64,000 nucleotides of DNA from Actinomycetota bacterium (lineage in GTDB: Bacteria > Actinomycetota > Acidimicrobiia > Acidimicrobiales > RAAP-2). The notes under the pieces are model-generated. The model saw only the letters and a program-made list of their open reading frames with translations, did no database searches and was not told the origin of the DNA. The position numbers and the translations under genes are program-made. The stretch spans positions 930,001-994,000 of the forward strand of contig WLNI01000001.1 in NCBI GenBank assembly GCA_009699875.1. Reading direction: 5' to 3'. Shown here in pieces: positions 14,740-23,655 of this stretch; positions within the stretch are counted from its first letter, which is position 1; every line of letters starts with the position of its first letter.

Positions 14740-17067
14740 TTAGCCACTTCCGAACTGAGTATTCATTCCAACTCGAAGTTCCTCGCGCGTGAGACGCCCA
14801 CCGAAGATGGGTTCAGCACGATAGAGCAAGACATCGCTCGAAAAGGTAACTCGGAGTACATCAACATTTGCAGGAGTGGTTTCAGTGAATGTTGAAGTTC
14901 CTCCCCATGCCGTTACCCAGTTGCCACCCGGCAGAAGGCGAGTACTTCCGCAACAAAATGATGCAGGAATAGCTGCGTCGGTTCGTGACTCAACAAGAGT
15001 GGCCGTGTGTGCGCTCAGATCCAATTGATAACGAACCACTCTGGGAGGGCGGGCTCGGGTTCCACTCCCGTTGTCATGGAGCGAAATAGTTCCATCGCTA
15101 TTTAATCGAGCATCATGCTGCCCACCAAATCCATGAGTAGGTGGGTTCATTGTGTCAGAGGACGGGAAGTACGGATCATTCAGAATAGACAGACTTTCCG
15201 ACCGAGCACGCCCGCCCAGCTTCCACACAATGCTATTGCTCGTTGGATCGTTGCTTGGCGTCGTCCAGTCAACGTTATAGATTGCATCGAGATGCCGATA
15301 GGAAAGAATGAATCCGTTTGGCGTGTATTCAATTGAGTTCCAGTGATAGACGTCGTAGCCATAAACGTGATTGTTTGTTACTGGGCATCCCGGTGCTGAT
15401 GTTCCATCGGCAAGGACAAACGCGCAGATCCACTGCGGATCCATTTCGGTGACTGGAATATGGTCTGATGTCCTCCACGACCACACCACAGTCCCACTAC
15501 CCGCAGGGTTCGTGACTTTGATGACTGCATCCCAAATGGAGGCACTTGCTGGACCACACTGGCTTGCAATGCAGAGTCCAGAGAGATCAACACCGGATTT
15601 TGGTTCGAAGGTTACGGTCAGGTAGTAACCGCCCCACGCCCCAGATGGCCCTGCCCCCGCTGGCAACACCTTGACCTCATGCATATCGCTGTTGGTGAAT
15701 GGCTCGCTGCTAGGAATTGAAATTCCTCCCAACGCCCCTGCAAAATTCCTTACGGTTGCTCCATCTAAGGTGACCTCCCGCCCAGTCACGTTTTGAGGAT
15801 CCCCATAAAGAACATGATTGTTGGGAAGAAGTGTTGCGTAGCCAGGATTATTTATCGTTGGCACGGTCCACCACACAGGGACTCCGTGGTTATCGAAGAT
15901 CGTAGGATATGAGTGGGTAATAAGTGGAGCCGTGATGTAGAAATCTGATTGGGTCACACCTGAACCAGTGACCGTCCACGTGGGGAAATCACTAGGGAGA
16001 CAGCGAATGAAGTGTGACGTTGTTCCTGAGCTATCACGCACTGTCACAGGAAATTCCTGGCTGGCATTTCGTATCACGTTGACGACCGTTGAGGCTCCAG
16101 TGACACCACGTCCATTCACCGTCACGGTCACTCCTGGAGCCGCATAGACCGCTACTGGAATTGGAGACGACCCACTGCATCGGCTGACATAGTCAGTGAC
16201 CGTTCGACTGAATGCAGGAAAGAGTCCAGGAGCACTTGGTGTTCCAGGGCTAGGTGTCGCTTCTGGAGAACCACCAGCAATGCTTACGCTGAAGGTGCCC
16301 GTTCCGCCATTGGCTGTCGCGGCGGGACCAGCCCCTTTTGAATTACTAGCACTGACGCTAAACGAATAGGCCGTGTTTGGCGCTAAACCCGTGAAGATAC
16401 ACGTGAGCGCCACTGTGTTGGTACAGCTCGCAGGTGGCGCCACACTTGGAGATGACGTCACTGAATACCCAGTAATTGGCGCACCACCATCAGTGGCAGG
16501 GGTTTGCCATGACAGCGTTGATTGGCTTGTTGCTCCAATCGAAGCACTCGGATTTAACGGTGCACTCGGCACAGTGACAACCGGCCGAGGTAAGAGTCCA
16601 GTGATTCGGCTCCAAAGTGGACCATTTGATTGGTAGACGACAAGATTTGTATCATCTTGGAGCACCAGTGAGGAATTGAACCCTGAACTTCCGCTCGCCC
16701 ATACTGGTTGAGTGACTCCTGATCCGCGATAAAGAACCAAGTTTGCGTCACCTTGCATCTCAAGATGGGTAGCTCCAGAGTTCACAGTATTGGTGGACCA
16801 AATTGGCGTCCAGGGTGAGGTTGTGGCGTCATACTCCACAAGGTTTTGATCACTTTGGAGTCTGAGTACTGACTGCCCATTTGGAGAAACGAGCTGTTCG
16901 CCCGCCGAGAGCGTGCCTCCGCTCGCTAAGACATTCGGTCCAACTGGAAGTGTTGACCTGTCGGGAATACAGCCAGTCACCATACTTGCCGTTAGCGTCA
17001 ATCCGACCAGACTCGCAAAAATTTTCTTGTATCGAGTGAAGCCTTCGTTTACATGATTAACGCTCAA
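14740..17067 (-). CDS. Secreted lectin-FN3-arylsulfotransferase-like lipoprotein
   Basis: A 775-residue modular exported protein. A lipoprotein signal ends SMVTGC near residue 32. A bulb-lectin (B-lectin, mannose-binding type) domain follows (about 48-155), with repeated Q-x-D-x-N-L-V-x-Y motifs, then a fibronectin III domain (about 168-255). The rest (about 275-775) is an ASST-type arylsulfotransferase beta-propeller: the N-terminal LFPAFSRTVTDYVSRC strand pattern, then TYATLLPNNHVLYGD, SDMHEVKVLP, YDVYHWNSIEY and GGQHDARLNSDGTISLHDNG. Sulfotransfer is not proven, as many such secreted propellers lack known activity. The start is TTG 17067 with AGGGG at a good distance; no ATG gives a signal peptide. 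It shares the lectin module with the CHAP protein at 60575. Confidence 0.82.
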   Translation of the reverse strand: MSVNHVNEGFTRYKKIFASLVGLTLTASMVTGCIPDRSTLPVGPNVLASGGTLSAGEQLVSPNGQSVLRLQSDQNLVEYDATTSPWTPIWSTNTVNSGATHLEMQGDANLVLYRGSGVTQPVWASGSSGFNSSLVLQDDTNLVVYQSNGPLWSRITGLLPRPVVTVPSAPLNPSASIGATSQSTLSWQTPATDGGAPITGYSVTSSPSVAPPASCTNTVALTCIFTGLAPNTAYSFSVSASNSKGAGPAATANGGTGTFSVSIAGGSPEATPSPGTPSAPGLFPAFSRTVTDYVSRCSGSSPIPVAVYAAPGVTVTVNGRGVTGASTVVNVIRNASQEFPVTVRDSSGTTSHFIRCLPSDFPTWTVTGSGVTQSDFYITAPLITHSYPTIFDNHGVPVWWTVPTINNPGYATLLPNNHVLYGDPQNVTGREVTLDGATVRNFAGALGGISIPSSEPFTNSDMHEVKVLPAGAGPSGAWGGYYLTVTFEPKSGVDLSGLCIASQCGPASASIWDAVIKVTNPAGSGTVVWSWRTSDHIPVTEMDPQWICAFVLADGTSAPGCPVTNNHVYGYDVYHWNSIEYTPNGFILSYRHLDAIYNVDWTTPSNDPTSNSIVWKLGGRARSESLSILNDPYFPSSDTMNPPTHGFGGQHDARLNSDGTISLHDNGSGTRARPPRVVRYQLDLSAHTATLVESRTDAAIPASFCCGSTRLLPGGNWVTAWGGTSTFTETTPANVDVLRVTFSSDVLLYRAEPIFGGRLTREELRVGMNTQFGSG

Positions 17068-17205
17068 ATTGAATACCCCTTTCCTGATTAAACCCTACTC
17101 ATCAAAGTCCCCTATTTTTATTCGGGGTCGGGAATTCTCATTCGACGGGGAAAGTTCCACTTTTGATCGTTCACACTCAGTAAAGAACCGCAACGAGAAG
17201 GGACG

Positions 17206-18126
17206 TTAGTCAGATGGCCAGGTTGCATCGACTGCGTTCAGTGACGCATCGAAAAGTGCTCGAGCAAGCACCGGGTCTGTTGCTGCTTTCGAGGCTCCCA
17301 CTGTCGTGGGCTCGCCAAAGAGTTCAAAGACGCCCTCGGGTCCAACGTATGCGCCAGGTGGAATCGAAGGATCAAGTGCAGCACGCAGGGTAGGGAGCGC
17401 ACCGCGTTCGGTCTTTTGACCGAAGTGTTTCCCGGCGAATGTTCCCATCCGCTGGGAGAACTTGCTTCCTCCCTCTGCTGGTCCCTTTCCAGCTAACTCT
17501 GAGCGTGACCACCCCGGGTGCGCGGCTCGAATCGAGACGCGTGATCGAGATGCTCGAAGACGACGGTCAGCTTCAAAGGCAAATAACAAATCAGCCAATT
17601 TCGTGGAGCCATAGGCGGTCATTGGCTTCTGTCCATTAATGGAAAGCGGGTCAGAGGCCTGAAGTTTCCCTCGACGATGCATGTTTGATGCGAGCATCAC
17701 AATGCGCCCCCCTGCTGCTTCTAATGCAGGGAGAAGGCCAACAGTGAAGGCCACGTGTCCCAAGAGATTTGTCTGCATCTGTCGCTCCGGACCATCAGGT
17801 CCGCGAAGCCCCATAATGCCGGCGTTGTTGATGAGGAAATCAATCGTTGGATGTGACTCAGAAATCGCAGAGGCCGCGTTGCGCGCACTTTCAGTGTCGC
17901 TGAGATCAAGGTGGACAAACTCTGGTGTGGGACCGAGTGAGCTCGCCTCTAATTCAGCGATGGCCGAGCGTGCCTTTGCTTCATTGCGACATGCCATGAC
18001 GACGAGTGCACCTTTTCGCCGCAGCGCTCGTGCTGTTTCAAAACCGAGTCCGGCATTCGCTCCCGTCACGACGGCAACTTTGCCGTGGAGGTCAGGGGCA
18101 TCCTGAAGATTCCAAGGGGCCGCCAT
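17206..18126 (-). CDS. Short-chain dehydrogenase/reductase, retinol-dehydrogenase-like
   Basis: A 306-residue SDR with TGANAGLG cofactor loop near residue 21, NNAG and catalytic Tyr-x-x-x-Lys (YGSTK). The C-terminus is extended as in RDH/WW-oxidoreductase-like SDRs. The Arg after the second strand (ACRNE) suggests NADP. ATG 18126 follows the pirin stop by one base, making it the last gene of a four-gene minus-strand operon (aminotransferase, thioesterase, pirin, SDR). The substrate is unknown. Confidence 0.85.
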   Translation of the reverse strand: MAAPWNLQDAPDLHGKVAVVTGANAGLGFETARALRRKGALVVMACRNEAKARSAIAELEASSLGPTPEFVHLDLSDTESARNAASAISESHPTIDFLINNAGIMGLRGPDGPERQMQTNLLGHVAFTVGLLPALEAAGGRIVMLASNMHRRGKLQASDPLSINGQKPMTAYGSTKLADLLFAFEADRRLRASRSRVSIRAAHPGWSRSELAGKGPAEGGSKFSQRMGTFAGKHFGQKTERGALPTLRAALDPSIPPGAYVGPEGVFELFGEPTTVGASKAATDPVLARALFDASLNAVDATWPSD

Positions 18127-18127
18127 G

Positions 18128-19087
18128 TTAGATGTGGTCCGTAGGGATCGTGCCAAGCTTGCCAGCCTGGAAGTCTTCGAATGCTTGTCGAAGTTCGTCT
18201 CGTGTATTCATCACAAAAGGACCATAGGCGGCAACGGGCTCACCGATGGGCTCGCCGCCGAGGAGGAGAACATCAAAGGCCTCATGGCGTTCGTCCTGGC
18301 GCTCATTGGCTCGCAAGGTAATGGTGTCTCCCTCACCAAGGACAGCTAAGTGGCCCGTAGTCAGTTCAACATCGTCGACGCCAACAGCGCCATCGCCGCT
18401 GATGCCATAGACCAGGGCGTTGTAGGTCGGGTTCCAGGGGATGGTGGCGCTCGCACCGGGACTCAGTGTGGCGTGGACCATGGTGATGGGGGTCTGGGTG
18501 ATTCCCGGTCCGTCGTGGCCGTCAAGTGATCCTGCGATCAGCCGAAAGAGCGTGCCACCGTCTGGACTGGTGAGCAAGGTGACCTGTGAGGCTTCGATGT
18601 CTTGATACCGAGGCGAGATCATCTTCTTTGTCGAAGGGAGGTTGACCCAGAGTTGAAAGCCGTGAAAGAGGCCCCCTGAGATCACGAGTGCTTCGGGAGG
18701 ACGTTCGATATGCAAGATGCCACTTCCTGCGGTCATCCACTGCGTCGCGCCGTCTTTGATGACGCCCCCTCCACCAATGGAGTCTTGATGCTGAAAGGTT
18801 CCGTCAATCATGTAGGTCACTGTCTCGAAACCTCGATGCGGATGCCAGGATGTTCCCTTCGGCTCTCCTGGGCCGTAGTGAACCTCACCCATCTGATCCA
18901 TGTGGATAAAGGGATCTAAGTACTCGGTGGCGATACCGGCGAATGCGCGACGCACCGGGAATCCTTCGCCCTCCATCCCTTGGGGTGCGCTGCTTCGACC
19001 GAGAACGGGGCGTGGAACAAGCAGTGTTGGATCTGGGGTTTCAATTCGTGGGAGGACCAGGGTGTCTTCAACTCGTACTGCTGGCAT
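18128..19087 (-). CDS. Pirin-family cupin protein
   Basis: A 319-residue bicupin. The N-terminal cupin has the pirin metal motif HPHRGFETVTY with two His, and the later HIERP region supplies the His/Glu pair. Pirins are iron proteins with quercetinase or regulatory roles in various bacteria; neither is shown here. ATG 19087 has GGGAG eight to nine bases upstream. It is third in the operon that runs from 21138 to 17206. Confidence 0.87.
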   Translation of the reverse strand: MPAVRVEDTLVLPRIETPDPTLLVPRPVLGRSSAPQGMEGEGFPVRRAFAGIATEYLDPFIHMDQMGEVHYGPGEPKGTSWHPHRGFETVTYMIDGTFQHQDSIGGGGVIKDGATQWMTAGSGILHIERPPEALVISGGLFHGFQLWVNLPSTKKMISPRYQDIEASQVTLLTSPDGGTLFRLIAGSLDGHDGPGITQTPITMVHATLSPGASATIPWNPTYNALVYGISGDGAVGVDDVELTTGHLAVLGEGDTITLRANERQDERHEAFDVLLLGGEPIGEPVAAYGPFVMNTRDELRQAFEDFQAGKLGTIPTDHI

Positions 19088-19141
19088 TCTCTTCTCCCTT
19101 CAACGACTCGTGCACTTTATTCAACAACAATGTGGCGAGTT

Positions 19142-19789
19142 TTATTCCTTGCCAGCACCAGAGGTAAACGTGGCGGGGTCAACTGAGATAAATAACGCAT
19201 CACCTTCCGCGATCAAGACGTCGCCGGCCGTCACTTCAGCCGTCATGGTGATCTTGCGACCTTTTCGCTCAGTGATTCGAGCACGCCCCGTGAGCACAAC
19301 GCCAAGAGGTGTGGGAGCTCGGTAGGTAATCGTGAGTCGCCCAGTAAACGCGGGGGTCTGGACAATCCCGAGGACGAGGCCCATGGTCTCATCGATCAAG
19401 GCAGCCATGACGCCCCCATGGGCTCGACCCGGTGCGCCCTCGTGGGCTGGACCTAAGGTCGCTTTCATGACGGCTTCGCCATTTTCTTGCCAGAGTGTGG
19501 CGTTGACGCCCATTGGGTTTGCACTGCCAGAGACGATCGAGTCAGCAAAGAGGTGAGTCGCCGCTTCGCCTTCACTACTTGGCTGGGGCATCGCGAAGCT
19601 GGAGACTTGGCGAAAGGGGTGCGTACGCGTTGGCGAGTGTTCCACCAAGGCATTGAGTTTTTCTACTTGGACTGAGATCTCGGTGAGCGTTTCAATGCTG
19701 ACGTCATGGCCAATCATCCCGTGGCCGAGAGCTCGAAGTGCCGAGGCGGCTTCAATGCGGGCATCGAGCTCCTCTTCCGGGCTGCTCAC
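19142..19789 (-). CDS. PaaI-family thioesterase with helical N-terminal extension
   Basis: A 215-residue protein. Residues 1-75 are a helical extension, and the hot-dog domain follows, with GRAHGGVMAALIDETMG (about 126-142) containing the H-G-G ... D-E catalytic loop of PaaI-type acyl-CoA thioesterases. Its GTG start overlaps the stop of the aminotransferase (GTGA), so the two are translationally coupled. The substrate is unknown. Confidence 0.82.
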   Translation of the reverse strand: MSSPEEELDARIEAASALRALGHGMIGHDVSIETLTEISVQVEKLNALVEHSPTRTHPFRQVSSFAMPQPSSEGEAATHLFADSIVSGSANPMGVNATLWQENGEAVMKATLGPAHEGAPGRAHGGVMAALIDETMGLVLGIVQTPAFTGRLTITYRAPTPLGVVLTGRARITERKGRKITMTAEVTAGDVLIAEGDALFISVDPATFTSGAGKE

Positions 19790-21138
19790 TGGCCCTCGTA
19801 GTACGAGTCGATGGCGTCGAAGGCGCGATCAAGCCGCACGAGTGCGTCACTGGCCTCTTCGGCACTGATCGTGCACGGCGGCACGATGTGGAGTCGGTGA
19901 TAGTTCATGAACGGGAACAGCCCTTCAGCCTTCATGGCCGCACCAAGGGCGCCCATGGCTTCTGACGTTCCGCCGTAGGGTGCTAATTCTTCTTTGGTGG
20001 CTCGGTCCTTGACGAGGTCGAGGGCAAAGAACACACCGGTCCCTCTGACCTCACCAATCACAGGGTGCTTCTCCGCCAGGGCGCTCAGTCCGGGTCGCAG
20101 GACGTCATCGCCGATGGACTTGGCGTTGGCGATGATGCCCTCGCTCTCCATCGCCTCAATGGTGGCCACGGCGGCCGCACATGCGAGAGGGTGTCCCGAA
20201 TACGTCAGGCCACCCGGATAGACCTGGGTCGAGAAGGTTTCAACGATGGGCGCCGAAATCACCACACCGCCGAGGGGCACGTAACCAGAGTTCACGCCCT
20301 TGGCGAAAGTAATGAGATCGGGCGTGGTGTCGTGTGCGTCAAAGGCAAACCATTCGCCAGCCCTTCCAAATCCCGCCATGACTTCGTCAGCGATGTAGAC
20401 AATGCCGTAGCGATCACAGATCTCGCGTACACCTGCCAGGTACCCCGGTGGCGGGATCATGATGCCGGCGGTTCCTGGAATCGATTCTAAAAGGACGGCT
20501 GCGATGGTGGATGGGCCTTCGAAGCGAATGGTCTGCTCTAAGTGGGCAAGGGCCCGTTCACACTCCTGGGCCTCGTTCTCAGCGTGGAACTCTGAGCGAT
20601 AGAGAAAGGGTCCAAAGAAATGAACAACGCCAGCGCTCCCGGTGTCATTGGGCCAGCGTCGAGGATCACCGGTCAAGTTCACCGAGAGCGTCGTGCCACC
20701 GTGGTAGCTGCGATAGCGAGCAAGTACTTTTGGCCGGCCGGTGTGGAGCCGTGCCATCCGAACAGCGTGCTCCACTGCTTCTGTTCCACCGTTGGTAAAG
20801 AACACATGTGTGAACGCGTCAGGAGCACGCTCTGTGATTAATCGTGCGGCTTCGCCACGGACGTCGTTGGCGTGTTGCGGCGCAATCGTACAAAGTCGAT
20901 CCGCTTGTGCCTGAATGGCGGCGACGACTTTCGGGTGTTGATGTCCAATGTTCGTATTGACGAGCTGACTCGAGAGATCGAGGTACTCATTCCCGTCATA
21001 GTCGTAGACGTAACTCCCTTGCGCGCCGGCAATCACCATGGGATTGAGCGCGCCTTGGGCAGACCACGAGTGAAAGACGTGAGCGCGATCGTTGGCGTAA
21101 ACAGCAGCCTTGGCAGTGGGGTCGGTAACGGGTTTCAT
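19786..21138 (-). CDS. Class III PLP-dependent aminotransferase
   Basis: A 450-residue fold-type I aminotransferase (taurine-pyruvate / omega-amino-acid type). Seen: the cofactor phosphate loop TNGGTEAVEHA, YRSYHGGT, DEVMAGFGRAG with the PLP-binding Asp, and the Schiff-base lysine in TFAKGVNSGYVPLGG (about residue 285). The length is normal for the family. It heads a four-gene operon with thioesterase, pirin and SDR. The amine donor cannot be deduced, though the companions suggest breakdown of an amino or acyl compound. Confidence 0.87.
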   Translation of the reverse strand: MKPVTDPTAKAAVYANDRAHVFHSWSAQGALNPMVIAGAQGSYVYDYDGNEYLDLSSQLVNTNIGHQHPKVVAAIQAQADRLCTIAPQHANDVRGEAARLITERAPDAFTHVFFTNGGTEAVEHAVRMARLHTGRPKVLARYRSYHGGTTLSVNLTGDPRRWPNDTGSAGVVHFFGPFLYRSEFHAENEAQECERALAHLEQTIRFEGPSTIAAVLLESIPGTAGIMIPPPGYLAGVREICDRYGIVYIADEVMAGFGRAGEWFAFDAHDTTPDLITFAKGVNSGYVPLGGVVISAPIVETFSTQVYPGGLTYSGHPLACAAAVATIEAMESEGIIANAKSIGDDVLRPGLSALAEKHPVIGEVRGTGVFFALDLVKDRATKEELAPYGGTSEAMGALGAAMKAEGLFPFMNYHRLHIVPPCTISAEEASDALVRLDRAFDAIDSYYEGQ

Positions 21139-21237
21139 GGCTCCTCAGTCTGCCACCTCTTTTTGAGGGTTCAGTCGGCTCAGCGTGGACGACACGCTTC
21201 GGGAGTTTCCCTTGCGGGGAGCGAGGGAAGTGCGGAG

Positions 21238-21311
21238 TGGGGCTAGTAAGAATCGAACTTACGACCTCAGCATTATCAGTGCTGCGCTCTAACCGACTGA
21301 GCTATAGCCCC
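21238..21311 (-). tRNA. tRNA-Ile(GAT), CCA not encoded
   Basis: The minus-strand 74-nt cloverleaf starts GGGGCTA and ends TAGCCCC-A. The anticodon stem AGCAC/ATGCT region with loop CTGATAA gives GAT. The T-loop is GTTCGATTC. The genome continues CTC, so CCA must be added enzymatically, unlike the two tRNA-Leu genes and the tRNA-Ala gene in this window. Confidence 0.95.
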
Positions 21312-21370
21312 GTGAGGGTTCAACGCTACCCTAACCACCACGGCCCTCTCCCATAAAGGGAATTCCCGGC

Positions 21371-22168
21371 TTAGAGATCCCAGAGTTTGATTGCCATTGA
21401 CTGAGATGCCGTCGCCAACAAGGTGCCGTTTTCCGACCAGAGAAAGACGACGCCCTGGGCGTAGCCGTTAACGAGCGCATGGAGTCGCATGTCACAGAGC
21501 ACCCACTCGGTTGGTTCGACTTGGACCATCCGAATGGTGTTGTCGAGGCTTCGCCCCATCGTGATCCTCCCGACAGAGTTCGCCACGGCCCCGGTGAGAA
21601 AGTCGCCAAAGATCGCCAGCGTTGCAGCGGAAGGATCAACGTGACCGGGTAGTCGTGCCCAGAGCGCGGAGTCCGATGATCCAGGCGTGCCATCAATCTC
21701 TTCGTAGGAGCGACCCTTGGCCATTCGAACGTCCACGTGTTGAAAGATTGAATTCTCGACAAGGTGAGGAAGTCGACGAGGAGGACAGTCGTCGGGTTCT
21801 TTCACGACAGGTGGCTCAACCCACACGCCACCAACCTCGAGCGTATTGGTCCCAAGTGACGAGTTCACCGTCAGGATCTCTCGACCTTCCACGTGTCCAA
21901 CAGCACGAGCCTGGGTGACGTGGCCCCCTTCAACTTCGAGAACAACTTCGATCTCCATGGTGGAGTTCAGTGGTGCGTAGCTGAGATACTGCGCGTTGGC
22001 CCAAATTGTTGGGCGCCCTGACGCTTCTTCGAGGGCAACAATGGCTGCGCCAAGGCCGCATCCGCCAAAGAGAAACTCTCCAGGCGTAATGAGATGCGAG
22101 CCCACGTCGAGTGTGAAATGACGATTGTCGTCGACCTGTTTGATCCCGAGAAAATCTTTAACGTCCAC
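21371..22168 (-). CDS. TesB-like acyl-CoA thioesterase
   Basis: A 265-residue double hot-dog protein (acyl-CoA thioesterase II / 4HBT_3 family). The N-terminal half has GGCGLGAAIVALEEASGR and AQYLSYAP, and the second has LWARLPG, LAIFGDFLTGA (Asp) and a terminal hot-dog strand pattern. It would hydrolyse medium or long acyl-CoA. The start GTG 22168 has AGGGTG upstream. It sits alone between tRNA-Ile and the SGNH gene. Confidence 0.82.
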   Translation of the reverse strand: MDVKDFLGIKQVDDNRHFTLDVGSHLITPGEFLFGGCGLGAAIVALEEASGRPTIWANAQYLSYAPLNSTMEIEVVLEVEGGHVTQARAVGHVEGREILTVNSSLGTNTLEVGGVWVEPPVVKEPDDCPPRRLPHLVENSIFQHVDVRMAKGRSYEEIDGTPGSSDSALWARLPGHVDPSAATLAIFGDFLTGAVANSVGRITMGRSLDNTIRMVQVEPTEWVLCDMRLHALVNGYAQGVVFLWSENGTLLATASQSMAIKLWDL

Positions 22169-22205
22169 GGCAGAGCACCCTAGTAAGTCAGCGTGGGGTG
22201 GAGCG

Positions 22206-22919
22206 TCACGAGGCTTTTGACGCGATCAGAGACGCCAACGCTTGGGCCCCGGTTCCCCCAATTGCCAAGTGCGTGCCATCAGAGCCAAACCATGACGGGT
22301 TCTCGGTGGCGAGGGCATTCCAATCGACAAGGACGGCATTCGGGTACTTGGCGACACCTTGGGCGAGCACGGCATTGTTGGGGTCTTGCCAGGGGCGATC
22401 GACATGGGTGTTGACGAAGATCACTTTGGAGGCACCCGAGAGCACACTCATCATGGCGTCAAAGGCTGCGGGGGAGATCTCACCATTCGTGCCGAGTCCG
22501 ACAATGACGGTGGCCCCCAGTTGGTTTGATGCTTTGAGTTGGCTCAAAAGCGCGGTCCCCTGGGCCCACTGGCGACTCACTGATCCGTCGACACTGACGC
22601 CAGGAAGATCAGTCTCGAGCGGCCCCTGGTAGTCGATCATGACGGAGTCTCCAACGGCAGTGATCTTGCCGGCAGTGAAACCAGGTCCAGGAGGAGCCGT
22701 GGTCGAGGTTGTCGTCGTTGAACTTGTGGAGCTTGTTGAAGGAGAGGCCTGTGAGCGTGACGTGTGATTGCGAGTGAACCAGACACCGGCTCCCGCTACC
22801 AAGAGAACGACAACAAGAAGACTGACAAGAAGGACTGGTCGTTTTCGTCGAGCGCGGCGATGCGCTCCTCGACGACGATGACCCGGAGCGGGAGAAGGGG
22901 CTGGTGGACTCTCTTCCAT
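22206..22919 (-). CDS. Membrane-anchored SGNH-hydrolase-like protein
   Basis: A 237-residue protein: Pro- and Arg-rich cytoplasmic N-terminus (1-27), one membrane helix (28-48), Ser/Thr-rich linker (55-75) and an extracytoplasmic SGNH domain. Blocks: GDSVM (nucleophile Ser near 91), GTNG (Asn) and DGTHL (Asp/His dyad). This is the domain that normally forms the C-terminus of OatA-type acyltransferases, here without the acyltransferase-3 membrane part. O-acetyl-transfer or esterase activity on the wall is inferred from the family. Confidence 0.82.
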   Translation of the reverse strand: MEESPPAPSPAPGHRRRGAHRRARRKRPVLLVSLLVVVLLVAGAGVWFTRNHTSRSQASPSTSSTSSTTTTSTTAPPGPGFTAGKITAVGDSVMIDYQGPLETDLPGVSVDGSVSRQWAQGTALLSQLKASNQLGATVIVGLGTNGEISPAAFDAMMSVLSGASKVIFVNTHVDRPWQDPNNAVLAQGVAKYPNAVLVDWNALATENPSWFGSDGTHLAIGGTGAQALASLIASKAS

Positions 22920-23004
22920 AGACTTCTTCTATTCTCCCACGTCATCAGGGAGATTTGAATCCGGGGCGTGCCTTGCGTTGGAGGGCGTGTGGGAGGATTT
23001 GTCA

Positions 23005-23655
23005 GTGATCGACGTCCACTTTGTCTTCCTTGGCGTGGTGATTGCCCTCATTGGAGAGTTGGCCTACGCCCGAGACACGCTGCGTGGAACCACGCAACCC
23101 AATCGAGTGACCTGGGTCCTTTGGAGTGTCGCTCCACTCCTGGCGTTCGTCGCCGAACTTCGACAAGGGGTGGGGCTCCAGTCTTTGATGACGTTCATGA
23201 TGGGGTTTGGGCCACTGATTGTGCTCACGGCATCATTTATGAACAAGAGAAGCGTTTGGAAGATTGGACCATTTGATATTGCTTGTGGCATGGCGTCAGT
23301 GGCGGGCCTTGGGGTGTGGGTCGTCTCGTCGAACAACACGGTCGCTCTGGTTTCGTTCATGATCGCAGACGGATTGGCGTGCTTGCCGACACTCGTCAAG
23401 TCATATTCGACCCCGAGCTCGGAGAGTGCGAATGCGTATCTCTCATCGTTGGTGTGCGCGCTCTTGACCTTGGCGACGGTGAAGGTCTGGACGTCAGCGG
23501 TGGTGGCGTTCCCTCTGCAGATCGCGATTTTCAATGCCATTGAGATCATCGTGATCGTGGGACGAATCGGTCCTCGACTTCGCGGCCAAGCAGCCCCTGA
23601 GTCGCTGGCGCCCAAAGAACGTATGCTTGGGCCAAGAAAGCCGGAGGTCTTATGA
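23005..23655 (+). CDS. Integral membrane protein, PQ-loop-like pattern
   Basis: About 216 residues with six or seven hydrophobic helices. The stretch QPNRVTWVLWSVAPL resembles a PQ-loop/SWEET helix start, and a second similar stretch (ADGLACLPTLVKSY) occurs in the C-terminal half. GTG 23005 is chosen because GGGAGG lies eight bases before it; an in-frame TTG at 22978 has no such site. Its stop overlaps the DUF2252 gene start (ATGA), so the two are coupled. Transport is a weak inference. Confidence 0.6.
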   Translation: MIDVHFVFLGVVIALIGELAYARDTLRGTTQPNRVTWVLWSVAPLLAFVAELRQGVGLQSLMTFMMGFGPLIVLTASFMNKRSVWKIGPFDIACGMASVAGLGVWVVSSNNTVALVSFMIADGLACLPTLVKSYSTPSSESANAYLSSLVCALLTLATVKVWTSAVVAFPLQIAIFNAIEIIVIVGRIGPRLRGQAAPESLAPKERMLGPRKPEVL

